A stretch of 64,000 nt of DNA, from the NCBI GenBank assembly GCA_963575745.1, contig CAUYUJ010002734.1:1-64000 (forward strand), written 5' to 3'. The notes beneath the pieces are model-generated. The model searched no databases, had not been told where the DNA came from, and saw only the letters and a program-made list of their open reading frames with translations. The DNA comes from Prorocentrum cordatum (taxonomy: Eukaryota; Sar; Dinophyceae; Prorocentrales; Prorocentraceae). Made by a program: the position numbers and the translations under genes. How positions within the stretch are numbered: the first letter of the stretch is position 1; each line of letters opens with the position of its first letter. Positions 1-10,239 of this stretch are shown here, in pieces.

Positions 1-700
1 GAGGCAAGGCAATAGGAAGAGGAGGCAGGCGAGGCAGGAGGGAAGGAAAGGAGGAGCATTTGGAGCATTTGCGCAGCACCGCGTGCGAGGAAAGAGAGGA
101 GGGAGGAGGGTGGGGCGTTAGCCAGCCTACGGCTGGCCGACGCCTGGGCTGTAGCCACAAGGAGGGCGAGGAGGAGGAGGAGGAGGAGGCCATCGCGGAT
201 CAAGGATCTTTGCTATGAGAGTCTCTTGGAGGACTCTTGGAGCCATCTTGGGTTATTCTTGGGGCCTTTGGGGTCCTCTTGGGGCTCTCTTGGGGCCCTC
301 TCGGGGCCCTCTTGGAGCTCTTGCGGGGGGGTCTTGGGGTCTCCTTGGAGCTGTTTGGAGTGGTCCTGGGGTGATTATTGCCCCTATGGCTCAAAAGGGG
401 GGTCGTACATGTTAGCCACGGCATATCAGCGCGAACGCCTTAGCAAAACGACGAGCATTGCACAGCTTTGCACAACAAAAGCAACATGGCGAAGGCAAGT
501 AAAACGGTGGGGCCAGCCTGCAGGGCGCGAAGATATTCATTGGCGGCCCTAAGGATGCGAAGATAACCGCGCATGGCGCACCGCGGGGCGCGATTTGCGA
601 ATACAGGTGACCTAGGAGCCTTCTTGCGTATTAATTCTTCAAACACGCGGCAACAGGAATCCGTGGCCGTAAGCATGTATTGATCAATCACGTTGCATCT
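1..700. other. Upstream region, no gene recognised
   Basis: GC-rich, purine-biased DNA with a short GAG/GGA run near 165-190 and a first patch of the dispersed GGCC-n-TCTTGG minisatellite at about 225-355. Open frames here are translations of that minisatellite and do not look like proteins. The stretch from 400 to 700 has no obvious repeat and may hold promoter or 5' untranslated sequence for the peroxiredoxin gene, but no promoter motif can be recognised. Confidence 0.5.
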
Positions 701-714
701 TGTTTTTTTTTCAG
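701..714 (+). promoter_or_regulatory. Candidate splice or trans-splice acceptor
   Basis: A T-rich tract (G followed by nine T) ends in CAG, 34 bases before the peroxiredoxin ATG. Dinoflagellate nuclear mRNAs generally receive a 22-nt spliced leader at such an acceptor, so this is a plausible 5' end of the mature message. It could equally be the 3' end of an ordinary intron in the 5' untranslated region. Confidence 0.45.
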
Positions 715-748
715 AAAGCGGCTGTGAGGCACTGCCAGACCCGAAGGC

Positions 749-1588
749 ATGTGCAGCGTTGGCGAAATGGACAAGACCGAGACTGGCACAAAGATGTACA
801 TGACGCTCTACCCGGAGAAGAGCACGGATGGTGGCCTGCGCCTGGGAAATATTTGTCCAGATTTCTCAGCCGAAACCACGCACGGCCCGATGCCTAGTTT
901 CCACGAGTGGAAAAAGGGCAAATGGGCAATCCTTTTCAGCCACCCGGCAGATTTCACTCCCGTCTGCACAACGGAGATCGGCCGTTTGGCGCTCAAGTAC
1001 GACCAGCTGACAGCGCTGGATATCAAATTGGCCACTCTCTCTGTCGACCCTGTGAAGTCGCATGAGGAATGGCTCCGTGACGTTGTGGCCCACTGCGAGA
1101 ACAAGATTGAGGTCAAATTCCCCATCATCGGCGACGCCGACCGCAAGATCTCCAAGATGTACGGCATGATCGACCCCGGGACGTCGGACGAGCAGTCTTT
1201 GCCGCTCACGATCCGCGCCGTCTACATCATCAACCCAGAGAACAAGTTGATGTTGATGTTGAACTATCCAGCCTGCGTCGGCCGCAACATGGACGAGATT
1301 GTGCGTTGTTGCCAGGCCTTGCAGATGTCATACCAGAAGTCAGTCGCGACGCCGGCCAACTGGCCGTACAACCACGAGAGCATCGGCATGAAGGGCGCCT
1401 TGTTCTTGCTCCCGACGGTGTCCAAAGAGGACGCGGACAGCAAATTCGCAGGCTACAAGACGTGCGAGGTCCCCTCGGGTAAGTCGTACCTTCGCCTCAT
1501 TCAGGCAAAAGACCTCGGCATGCCGCATCTGATGCCTGCGGAGAAGCCAAACGGGGCCTCCCCGGAGTGCGGCTGCAGCGTGATGTGA
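749..1588 (+). CDS. 1-Cys peroxiredoxin (Prx6 class)
   Basis: Thiol peroxidase of 279 residues, predicted to reduce hydrogen peroxide and organic or lipid hydroperoxides in the cytosol. The thioredoxin-fold AhpC/TSA domain spans about residues 30-180. It contains HPADFTPVCTTE, giving peroxidatic Cys73 with Pro66 and Thr70, and an Arg at 156 in LTIRAVYII. The Prx6-type C-terminal domain follows: YPACVGRNMDEI from 173, VATPANW from 199, LPTVSKEDA and VPSGKSYLRL up to 250. Typical family members are about 220 residues. The extra length is an N-terminal stretch (Met7, Met16 and Met18 are alternative starts) and a tail of about 29 residues ending CGCSVM. The first ATG after the acceptor at 713-714 was chosen. 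The frame is uninterrupted. The tail cysteines could act as resolving thiols or a modification site, which is inference. No signal peptide is apparent. Confidence 0.95.
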   Translation: MCSVGEMDKTETGTKMYMTLYPEKSTDGGLRLGNICPDFSAETTHGPMPSFHEWKKGKWAILFSHPADFTPVCTTEIGRLALKYDQLTALDIKLATLSVDPVKSHEEWLRDVVAHCENKIEVKFPIIGDADRKISKMYGMIDPGTSDEQSLPLTIRAVYIINPENKLMLMLNYPACVGRNMDEIVRCCQALQMSYQKSVATPANWPYNHESIGMKGALFLLPTVSKEDADSKFAGYKTCEVPSGKSYLRLIQAKDLGMPHLMPAEKPNGASPECGCSVM

Positions 1589-1610
1589 TCATTCCCGCGC
1601 ATCTTGAGAA

Positions 1611-1625
1611 GCGTGTAGAGCACGC
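1611..1625. promoter_or_regulatory. Conserved stem-loop after the stop codon
   Basis: GCGTG-TAGAG-CACGC forms a 5-bp stem with a 5-base loop, 23 bases after the peroxiredoxin stop. The same structure, extended to 6 bp, occurs at 19160-19176 after the DUF1989 gene. It could be an mRNA 3'-end or stability element. The function is not known. Confidence 0.45.
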
Positions 1626-1672
1626 GTGTGCGCGCCATTTGGAATTCAGGCGGTGTGGAGCTCCCAATGCAT

Positions 1673-1899
1673 GACCCTTCCATGGACCCCCGTCGCCCTC
1701 CGTCAGGGATGTCGCCCCCCGTCAGGGACCTGCAAAAAACAGCGTCCTGATCGGCACCCCGCCAGTTTTTCGCCGCTGCCCGTCCACCCGCTGCGCTTGA
1801 CGCCTGGCGAGATGCCGGCGGGCACCGCGCGCGAGGTCCCTGAGCGCGGTGGGCGCTTGCAGCGGATCCCTGGTCCATGCTACCGTGGACCCTTCCATG
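1673..1899. mobile_element. 203-bp insertion with 12-bp flanking duplication
   Basis: GACCCTTCCATG occurs at 1673-1684 and again at 1888-1899. The homologous repeat at 19210-19225 has a single, diverged copy of this site and no intervening sequence. The inserted 203 bp are GC-rich, contain two CCGTCAGGGA-like direct repeats near the left end, and encode nothing recognisable. The simplest reading is a short non-autonomous insertion that made a 12-bp target duplication. Confidence 0.6.
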
Positions 1900-2344
1900 A
1901 GTTTCGTCTTCGCTTCCCCCGCAGGAGACGAATTGGTCACCGGCGTGGCCCTGCGCCCGATGTGTCCTCATGTCGAGGCCCCTCCGCCGAGAACTGACCA
2001 ATTTCCACTTGCTCAGAGGGCATTGCCTTGCCTCTGTATTGGTTCCCTCGGCGCTGGCAAGGTATGGTGCAGTCGCCGTGGCGCTCTTCAGCAAGGGACC
2101 GAGAGGCACACAAAAGCACGATGCATCTGGAAGAGAGGGGCGGTGGAGCCGATGGAGAGGCTATGATGAGGGGGGAGGTGGGGGAGGATAGAAGGGGAAG
2201 GCAGAGGCAGACGGAGAGAGGGCGCGCACACACAGACATGCACAGGGAGGGGGTAGGGCGGGCCCTCCGCTCATTCCCCATACCCCAAGATGGGGTTCTT
2301 GGTATTATTGGAAACCCTCCTCACTTCCTCCCGCCTCCTCCTCC

Positions 2345-2600
2345 CTCCCTCCTAGACTCACACTCAGATTCAATGATACTCAGAGCCACTCGTACTGACA
2401 CTGACTCAAACCCAAACTCATCCACACCCGGCCTCACTCTCACTCAGACTCACTCGCACTCAGAGTGAGACTCACTCCTACTCAGCCCCACTCACACTCA
2501 GCTGACTCACGCTCAGACTCATCCATACTCAGACTCGTGCACACTCAGACTCACGCAGACCACTCGCACACAGCTCATTCACACTCAGACTCACTCCAAG
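2345..2600. repeat. Degenerate CTCACACTCAGA simple repeat
   Basis: About 250 bp of imperfect ACTCACACTCAG units with occasional CGTACTGAC and CCAAACTC variants. Open frames across it are low-complexity and not considered coding. Confidence 0.8.
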
Positions 2601-3450
2601 GGGGAGCCGCCAGGGGGTCTTGCACTCGCCCGTTCACGGCCAGATTGTGGGGATGTGTCGAGCGAGGCGCCCGTTTGGCTTCGCCGACTCGTCTCCTTTC
2701 AGAGCAGATGGCGAGGCCGCCTCGAGCGAGGCGCCTCCTTCGGCACCCCACGAGGGGGAGCCGCCACGGGTGCTGCACGGGCCCGTTCGCGGCCAGACGG
2801 TGGGGATGTCCCGGGCGGCTTGCCGGCCCTGCCCGCCCCCGCCCCCCCCCGACTCCCGTTGCCGTTCAGAGCCCCACGCTCACCGCGATGCAGCAGGCTG
2901 GTATGGGGCACCACGAGGGGGAGCCGCGGCGGCAGAGCGTGGGGACGTCTCGGGCGGGCTGCTTGCTTTGCCCCCCCCCCCCCCCTAAGGCTCCCCTGTT
3001 TTCAGGGCAGGTGGTGAGGATCTCCCCAGCGAGGCGGTGGTCCCAGCGCTCCAAGCACAAGCCGCCAGAGGGCTACTGCACAAAACGGTTCGCGGCCAGA
3101 TTGCGGGGATGTCTCAGGCGGTTTGCTTGTCTTGGCCCCACGAGTCGGCTGCTTTCGGAGCAGAAATTGTGAGGATGTCCCGAGCGAGGCAGTGGTTTCA
3201 GCACCCCAAGGGGTAGCCGCCAGGGGGTACTGCACGGGCCCGCTCGCGGCCAGACTGTAGGGATGTCTCAGGCGGTTTGCCTGTCTTGGCCCCACAGAGT
3301 CCGCTGCTTTCAGAGCAGATTGTGAGGATGTCCCGAGCGAGGCGGTAGTTTCAGCACTCCCAGGGGGGGGATCTTGCACGGGCCCGTTCGCGGCCAGATT
3401 GTAGGGAGGTCTCAGGCGGTTTGCTGGTGGAGGGCATCCCTGTGCTGCGA
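2590..3450. repeat. Tandem repeat of about 150 bp, 5-6 copies
   Basis: The landmark GGGGGAGCCGCC followed by TGCACGGGCCCGTTCGCGG recurs near 2600, 2752, 2917, 3060, 3210 and 3362. Each unit continues with a CGGCCAGA-TGT-GGGATGT segment and a TTTCAGAGCAGA-like segment. Copies are 75-90 percent alike by eye. Long overlapping frames on both strands are repeat translations. Confidence 0.8.
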
Positions 3451-4018
3451 CTGCTGCGGCGCCTCGCTGGCAGCTCCCAGGGGCGCCGCCGGCTGCCGCC
3501 TCGTCGGCAGACGCTCCTCGAGGCTGGCTCTCCTGGGCAGCGGACTTGCTGCTCGCCAGGAGGAGGAGGGAGGATGTATGAGGAGGGGGGCTGGCGGGCA
3601 CGCCCAGGATTACCTCCCCGTCGAGCAAGACTCTACGATAGTCATAAGACGTCAGAGGATAATCGCCCTTCATCAAGACTCGTTTTTCCTACATTGACTG
3701 TACGGTGGCCACTGGTGGCATCCGTGGATCACACCCCACTGCTAGCAACATCGGTCAATCCTTTTTCTGTCATTCCTTTTGGTCGCGCCGCGTGTCTCTT
3801 CCTCCTATTTCTCAGCGGGTGTAGGGCCTTTTCGGGCCACCAGGAGCCCACGGGGAGCGTAGCCTGGTGACCCCGGAGGGTCGTGCTCTCCCTGGAGGCA
3901 GCTTCCCCGAAGATGTGAAGACAGTAAGTAAGGACAGAGGTGGGACACCAGCAATCAGGAAACGAGCGGGACAACGAGTCGGAATACGAACAGGATGTCG
4001 ATGAGGCAAGTCTCTTCA
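3450..4018. other. No gene recognised
   Basis: Mixed-composition DNA between the 150-bp repeat and the hairpin. A possible terminal exon reads NERDNESEYEQDVDEASLFN then stop, ending at 4021, after an AG at 3957-3958. The only nearby GTAAGT donor (3924) would make a 35-base intron, too short to trust. Confidence 0.3.
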
Positions 4019-4065
4019 ACTAGAAACTAAGCGCGCGAAGCGCGCACGTGGTTCTAGCTTCTAGT
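4019..4065. repeat. Two-tier perfect hairpin
   Basis: ACTAGAA (4019-4025) pairs with TTCTAGT (4059-4065), and inside it GCGCGC-gaa-GCGCGC forms a 6-bp stem with a 3-base loop. It may be a tiny palindromic insertion or a transcript-end structure. Confidence 0.6.
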
Positions 4066-4087
4066 GTGCAAACAGGTGTAGATACCG

Positions 4088-4190
4088 GTGTATATATATA
4101 TGTATATATATGCACATATATACATATATACACATACTTACACATTTACATCTACGCACACACATACATATATATACATATACATATATG
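4088..4190. repeat. TA/CA microsatellite
   Basis: About 100 bp of alternating TATATA, TGTATATA and CACATA units. Confidence 0.9.
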
Positions 4191-4869
4191 GGCGCTGGCG
4201 TATCCCCCCCGCTAAAATCGGTTGTCGTTTTCTAGTTGAAATTCTTGACATAGGGATTCCTAGTGAAAGCTTCGAACGAAGGCGAATGAGGCGGGTGAGG
4301 AGGAGGAGGAGGAGGAGGAAAATGACGCAGGTGAGGTGGAAGAGGGGGAGGGAGGATGTCCTGCACAGAAAGATTCTTAGGCTTACGCCACACCGCCGAC
4401 CCCTTGTTTATGCCAATCTGGGGGTCGTAGAAGCTGCGAAGGGGTGAAAAGGCGAGTGATATTTGTTTGGTGTCTGTTCGCCGCCACCGCCAGAGGGTCT
4501 CGGGCAGTTCCGCGGGGGGGTCCGAGCGGACGGCGACACCGCGGGCGGTCGTGGTCTCATCTGGGGCCATCTGAGAGGCATAATGGAGCCAGGTTGGGCT
4601 CGGGAGTGTCTTCGAGCCGTTTCGGTAGCGGTCGGGAGTTTTTTGGGGGGACTGCCCAGGAGTCATGATGGGTCAACTTGGCCATGTGCGAGGCCACGGC
4701 GCGTGCAAAGGGTGTGCCGGCATGGGGCCTATGGCAGGCAGTTTGGAACCACTTGGGGGCCCAGGTGGAGGAAAAGGAGGAGGAGGAAAAGGGGGACACG
4801 GAGAAACGGCTCTGGGTTATGGGTTATGGGTGAGAGGCTTCCTGTATGTGTATCGGGATCTCGCGGATT

Positions 4870-5475
4870 GCTTCTCGGGGGCCTCTGGAAGCGAGTTTTG
4901 GAGCCACTTGGGGGCCGTTTCGGAGCCTCTGGGGTGCTTCTTGGGGGTTCCTTGGGGCGTCTGGGCGGCCTCGTGAGGGCCTCTGGGGGCCTCTTGGGGC
5001 ACTCTTGGGGCCCCCTGGGGCTCCTGGGGGCAGAAAGCTAGAGTTTCAACATGTTTGGTCGCCGTCTTGGGCCCCTCTTGGTGCCGTCTTGGAGCCCTCT
5101 TGGGCCGTCTTGGGGACCTCTTGGGCCGTGTTGGGGCCGTCTTGGGCCGTCTGGAGGCCGTCTTGGGGGCCTCGTGGGCCATCTTGGGGCTGTCTTTGGG
5201 GCCTCTTTGGCCGTCTTGGAGCGTCGGGAAGCCGAAAAGGCGGAGACGCAAAAAACATCGAAAACACTATGGAAAGTCAACAATTTTAGACTCTTGGGGC
5301 CCTCTTGGGAGGCTTGTTTGGGACCTCGGGGGCCGTCTTGGAGACCTCTTGGCCCGTCTTGGGGCCATCTTGGGCGTCTTGGAGCGGTCGTTTGGCGTCT
5401 CGGGGCCTTCGTGGGCCGTCTTGGAGGCCTCTTGGGGGCTTCTTGGCCCGTCTTGAGGCCCTCTTGGGCCCGGAA
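4870..5475 (+). repeat. GGCC-n-TCTTGG minisatellite array
   Basis: Degenerate units of 10-13 bp around GGGCCGTCTTGG and GGGGCCTCTTGG, interrupted at 5220-5285 by an AAAA-rich segment. The array translates to LGPSWGPLG-like strings on one strand and RRPKTAPRG-like strings on the other. These are products of the repeat period. The same family occurs at 225-355, 8990-9410, 10240-10520, 15210-15790 and, in opposite orientation, 19610-20420. Confidence 0.85.
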
Positions 5476-5619
5476 AAGCCCCGTGAGTCGCTCGTCCCGG
5501 ACCCCCCCCGCTCGCGCCCGACCCCCCCCCCCCCCTCCAAATCGACCGGACCGGGCTCCCGGGGGAGGGGTTTGGGGAGGGGGAAGCATCTCACACGCCG
5601 ATGATCCCCAAGGGGTCGG

Positions 5620-7640
5620 CGGATTTCTTGTGAAATCCTCTATAGAAGGGATCCTATTGGAATCCTCGACAGGGATTCGTTTTGAAATCATCCACAAAGG
5701 GGTTCCTATTGGAATCCCGGGCAGAAAGATTCCTAGTGACATCGCCCAGATAAGGATTCCTATTGAAACCCTGCGCAGAAAAATTCCGAGTGAAATCCTC
5801 CACGGGAAGGTTCCGAATGAAACTCTTCACAAGAAGGATTCCGATTGAAATCCTCTACATAAGGATTCCTAGTGAAACCCTCCATAATAAGGATTTCTAG
5901 TGAATCCTCCACATAAGGATTCCGATTGGAACCCCTCACGAGAAGACGAGAAGGAGAATGAGGCGGATGAGGAGGGGGAGGACAAGGAGGAGTAGGAGGC
6001 GGACGAGGACGAGGAGGGAAGGATTCCTATTGAACCGCTTCGCAGAAAGAATCCTTCACAGAAGAGCCTATTGAAATCCTCATCGAAAGAATTTGTATTG
6101 AAAGCCTACACCGAAAAGTGCCGACGGAAATCCTTGAAACCGTATTCGCTGTCGTTGGCAACCTCCCCTGGCCTCAATGGAAGGATTCCTATTGTTTTCG
6201 ACGCAGGGATCCCTAGTGGAATCCTTCACAGAAGGGTTCTGCGTGAAATCCTTCACAAGATGGGTTCCGATTGATAACCTTTCAAGTGATATCCTCCCCG
6301 GAAGGATTCCCATTGAAATTGTACACATAAGGATTCCTAGTGAAACCCTTCAAACGATGGCGAATGAGGCGGATGAGGAGGAGGACGAGGAAGATAAGGC
6401 GGATGAGGTGAAGGAGGCGGAGGGAGGGAATCCTCAACATACGGATTCTTGTTGAAATCCTGTACAGCAGGGTTCCTATTAGAATTCTCGACACAAGGAT
6501 TCGTTTTGAAATCCTCCACAGCAGGGTTCCCAGTGAAATCGCGCACAATATATTCTGAGTGAAATCATCCACATAATGATTCCGAGTGAAATGCAGCACA
6601 TAAAGATTCCCATTGAAATCATCAACATACATATTCCTATTGAAACCCTGCGCAGAAAGATTCCCAGTGAAACCCTCCACAGAAGGATTCCGAGTGAAAC
6701 TCTTCACAAGAAGGATTCCGACTGAAATCCCCTACACAAGGATTCCAAGTGAAACCCTCCACAAGACAGATTTCTAGTGAAATCATCTACAGAAGGATTC
6801 CCATAAGGAGAATGAGGCGGATGATAAGGAGGATAAGGAGGAGTAGGAGGCGGATGAGGACGAGGAGGAGGGAAGGATACCTAGTAAAACCCTCTACAGA
6901 AAGAGTCCTGTTGAATCCTTCACAGAAGAGCCTAGTGAAATCCTCAACGAAAGGATTCCGGTAGAAATCCTATACAGAAAAGTTTCGACGGAAAATCTTG
7001 AAATCGTTTTCGCTGTCGTTCGCAGGGTCTCCATTGGCCTCAGTGGAAGGACTCCTGTTGTCTTCGTTCCTATTGAAATCCTTCACATCAGGATTCCTAG
7101 TTTTATCTCCCACAAGACGGATTTCTATTGAAATCCTCCAAGGAAAAATTCTGCTTGCAAACCTTCACAATAAGGATTCCTATTGACATCCTCACCACAA
7201 CTATTCCATTTGAAATCCTCCACATAAGGATTCCAATTGGCATTCTCCACATAAAGATTTCTAGTGAAACCCTTCAAACGATGGCGAATGCGGGGGATGA
7301 GGAGGACGAGGAAGATATGGCGGATGCGGTGAAGGAGGCGGAGGGAGGAATCCTCAATATAAGGATTCTTCTTGAAATCTTCTACAGAAGGGTTCCTATT
7401 AGAATTCTCGGCATAAGGATTCGTTTTGAAATCCTCCACATACGGATTCCGAGTGGAAACCCGCGCAGAAGATTCTTAGTGAAATCATTCACAGAAGGAT
7501 TCCGAGTGAAATCCCGGACATACAGATTCACATTGAAACCATCAACACGGATTCCTATTGAAATCTTGCACAGAAAGATCTCTAGTGAAATCCTCCACAT
7601 AAGGATTCCTAGTGAAACGCTTGGCAAGAAGGATAATGAG
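5620..7640. repeat. 30-bp tandem repeat with higher-order structure
   Basis: The unit is GGATTCCTATTGAAATCCTC plus about ten bases such as cacagaa. Each unit holds the inverted pair GGATT/AATCC. Blocks are separated by GATGAGGAGGA-rich segments. A larger period of about 0.87-0.92 kb is visible: the CTTCAAACGATGGCGAATG landmark recurs at 6349 and 7268, and a TCGCTGTCGTT landmark at 6148 and 7011. Because 30 is divisible by three, frames stay open on both strands (IRIPIEILHR on plus, NPYVEDFTRN on minus). Confidence 0.9.
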
Positions 7641-7689
7641 GCGTATGATGAGGAGGAGGAGGAGGAAGTGGAGGCGTATGAGGAGGAGT

Positions 7690-7925
7690 ATAGGGCTGCA
7701 ATCGGTTTCAATGCAGTCGGTTTGACGGCAATGCGTCGCAAACAATTGTAACCCATATGAGTACAGTCGCTTCGGGTGGAAGTGCCTTGAGTGCAACCCA
7801 TTGGCTTTCAATCGAGCCCGTGCAAACCCCTGGGCTGGCGATCGATTGTATCACAATCGGTTTGATTGCAGTCAAATGGCTTGCATTCGGGATGATTGTC
7901 ACCTGAGGAACCAATCGAGAACTAA
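7690..7925. other. Short degenerate GATTGCAGTCGGTTT repeats
   Basis: Loose repeats of AATCGGTTTGATTGCAGTC-like sequence on either side of a unique core. No gene seen. Confidence 0.45.
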
Positions 7926-7954
7926 ACCAAATGCAGCGGCTGCAGCGACGACGA

Positions 7955-8125
7955 CCCCCCCTCCTCCCTCCTCCTCCTCTTCTTTCTTCTCCCTCGTCCC
8001 TCCTCCCTCCTCCCCCGCCTCCTCCTCCTCCCTCTCCTCCTCCTCCTCCTCCTCCTCTTCCTCCTCCTCCTCCTCCTCCTCCTCCTCCTCCTCCCCCTCC
8101 TCCCCTTCCTCCTTGTTCTCCTTCT
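7955..8125. repeat. TCC trinucleotide array
   Basis: Nearly pure (TCC)n with a few TTC interruptions. It gives poly-Ser and poly-Pro frames on plus and poly-Glu and poly-Gly frames on minus. Confidence 0.95.
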
Positions 8126-8334
8126 CCGCCTTTATTAACCAAACGACGCGTTTGGACATGAAAAGGAAGTTCCCGCCCGAGAGGTCCCCAACAAATCATC
8201 AAAAGCAGGCTCCCGCCTGAGAGGCCCCCAAAAAGCCCAAAGACACCCAAGAACCACCCCTCTCATCCTTGTAACTGTCCCAAACAATCCAAAAACCCAA
8301 AGTTCCAGAGGAGAGCTCCTGCTCAAGATTGGTG

Positions 8335-8465
8335 GCGTCTCAGGCGGGAGCAATAGAACACAACGCAACTTCACGCAACGCAACCTTACATAACGCAACA
8401 CATCACAACACAATTTCACAGAGCCTCACAGCAACATAACACATCACAACACAACCTCACAACCT
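8335..8465. repeat. CACAACGCAAC-type short repeats
   Basis: Imperfect 5-11 bp units (ACGCAACACA, CATCACAACACAA). Confidence 0.7.
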
Positions 8466-8989
8466 TTCCTCTGTCGTCTGGACGTTTAGGGCGAGGAGGC
8501 GAGCAAGGAATACATGACGAGACGAATAAGAAAAGGCATAATGAGGTAGACCCCTGCGGGGGGTACCAAACATATTTGTTTTCGCGGGGGTAGGATTGGT
8601 CAGGACCCACACATATATATACACACGCATACATATTCCTTTCGCTTCGCGGGGTGCACGTCCGGATTGCGGAGTGCGCGGGCGTTTGGCGCGTTTTGGA
8701 AGATGCTCGTCGTTTCTATAGGCATCGACTTCATGAGATTTGAATGACTTGGGACTGCCCCAGGCCGTCTTCGGACGCGCTAGGGTCGCATGGATCCTTC
8801 GAGAGCCGTCTTGAGGACTACTCCGTGCCCAGCTATGCAGCGATGTGAACGACCTCAGAGGAACGCGTCGAGCCAGGTGCAGCATGTCAACGTTCGGTCG
8901 GAGGGCCGCTTGTACAAGCGTCGCACATGCACGGAGGACCAGCTTGCGGAGCTTTTTGGTAAAGCTTCCCGTGCGATGCGCAGGGGCGT
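8466..8989. other. No gene recognised
   Basis: Non-repetitive DNA with a short TA/CA patch at 8605-8640. A plus-strand frame from 8790 (containing TEDQLAELFGKASRAMRRG) runs into the following minisatellite. There is too little to call a gene. Confidence 0.3.
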
Positions 8990-9410
8990 TCTCGAGCGCC
9001 TCAGGGGGGCTTCTTGGGACCTCTTGGCCTCGGGGGGGGGCTTTTCGGGAGCTCTTTCGGCCCTCATGGGGCCATGTCGGTCCGTTTGGGGGCCGCCTTG
9101 GCGGGCTTGGAGCCCGTCTGACTCCTCCAGAGGCCGTCTTGGGGGCTTCTCGCGGCCGCCTTGCGGCGTTCTTGGGGTCCTCTTGGGCTGTATTGGGGGC
9201 ATCCTGGACCGTGTTGTGGACCTGCTTTGGCAGTTGCTGATTTTTGAAAGCGCGCGAGAATGTTAAGATCTGTCAGAACTAGTGGAAACCTTTGGGCCCC
9301 CTCTTGGGCCGTCTTGAGGGCCTCGTGAGCTCTGCGTGGGCCATTTTGAGCCGTTTTGGGGCTGTCTTGGCCAGCCCTGAGGCCCTCTTGGGCAATTGTG
9401 CAGCAGCTTA
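8990..9410 (+). repeat. GGCC-n-TCTTGG minisatellite array
   Basis: Same family as at 4870-5475, interrupted at about 9235-9290 by an unrelated TTTTGAAAGCGCG segment, much as the 4870 array is interrupted by a similar AT-richer block. Confidence 0.8.
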
Positions 9411-9434
9411 AACCTTCCCAGAGGCCCCACAGGC

Positions 9435-9965
9435 CCAACTCGTATATTATGTATATATGTTTGTTAAATTACATTATGTAATATTAGGTACTCGTATATT
9501 ATACACCGTATTGTATTACAACATTAATATACTACATTATATTATATAGAATTTTGTGTTACACTATATGGTAGTCAGTTCTATTAGTTTACAGTTTAAC
9601 GTATTAGGTTATATCATATTAGTTAGGTTATATCATATTATTTAGGTTATTAGTTTACATTTTAATACGATAGTGAATTTTATACTATTTTAGGTTATAT
9701 CATGTTATATTGCATTAGTCTGTGCTGTGTTATGTTATATTACATTCTATTATAACATATGCTGTTATATTATAGCTAACGCAGTGTAATCGATTATATG
9801 ATGCTATATTTCGTTATATTGTAATGCATTGCAGTTATTATGTGATCTTATATTGCATATGATTCTATTTCATTGTATGATATAATGCTACATTTTATTA
9901 TGACATTTTATATCATAGTATATTATCATATATTATAACTGTGTATATATACATATCTTTGTCCA
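9435..9965. repeat. AT-rich TATATTA island
   Basis: About 530 bp of very AT-rich DNA made of drifting TATATTA, TTAGGTTATATCAT and TTATATTG units, in contrast to the GC-rich surroundings. No protein or RNA gene is visible. Confidence 0.85.
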
Positions 9966-10239
9966 AGTATCGTTTGTTGTATATAGCAGGTTTTGAGAGC
10001 CCGAAACGGGACCACCACCTTGATACGGCGGAATGGCGCGACTCTATGGGGGGGGGGTCGGGGGGGGACAATAATGTAAAACAACGCAATATGTGACAAT
10101 TCCACAACGATTGGGTACACCGGATACGTTGCATTATCGTCTCCACAGAACGCGCTGCCACTCAGCACGTTACTGCCGGACGTGGATTCAAGAGGATTGC
10201 GCCATTCCGCCGACCCCCAGAAGAGGGAAAAAGTCCACG

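Larger units (their letters stand above)
1590..2226 (+). repeat. Dispersed 3'-flank repeat, copy 1
   Basis: This segment starts just after the peroxiredoxin stop codon and is clearly homologous to 19140-19545, which follows the DUF1989 gene in the same relative position and orientation. Shared landmarks in order are a GCGTG-tagag-CACGC stem-loop, AATGCATGAC, TTGGTCACCGG-like, CATGTCGAGGCCC, CCCTCGGCGCTGGCAA, ATGGTGCAGTCGC and a purine-rich end. Copy 1 differs by a 203-bp insertion (1685-1887). It may be a 3' untranslated or intergenic spacer unit, or a mobile repeat that lies downstream of genes. Confidence 0.85.

Noticed and set aside
379-396. Relict spliced-leader sequence (CCTATGGCTCAAAAG)
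   Set aside because: Only TGGCTCAA matches the dinoflagellate leader, which could be chance. A similar weak match is at 16966.
3924-3958. 35-base intron before an acidic C-terminal exon
   Set aside because: Consensus-like donor and acceptor, but far too short, and no upstream coding frame was found.
4088-4447. Plus-strand frame starting in the TA repeat
   Set aside because: Tyr/Ile-rich start from microsatellite followed by Arg-rich purine runs; no domain.
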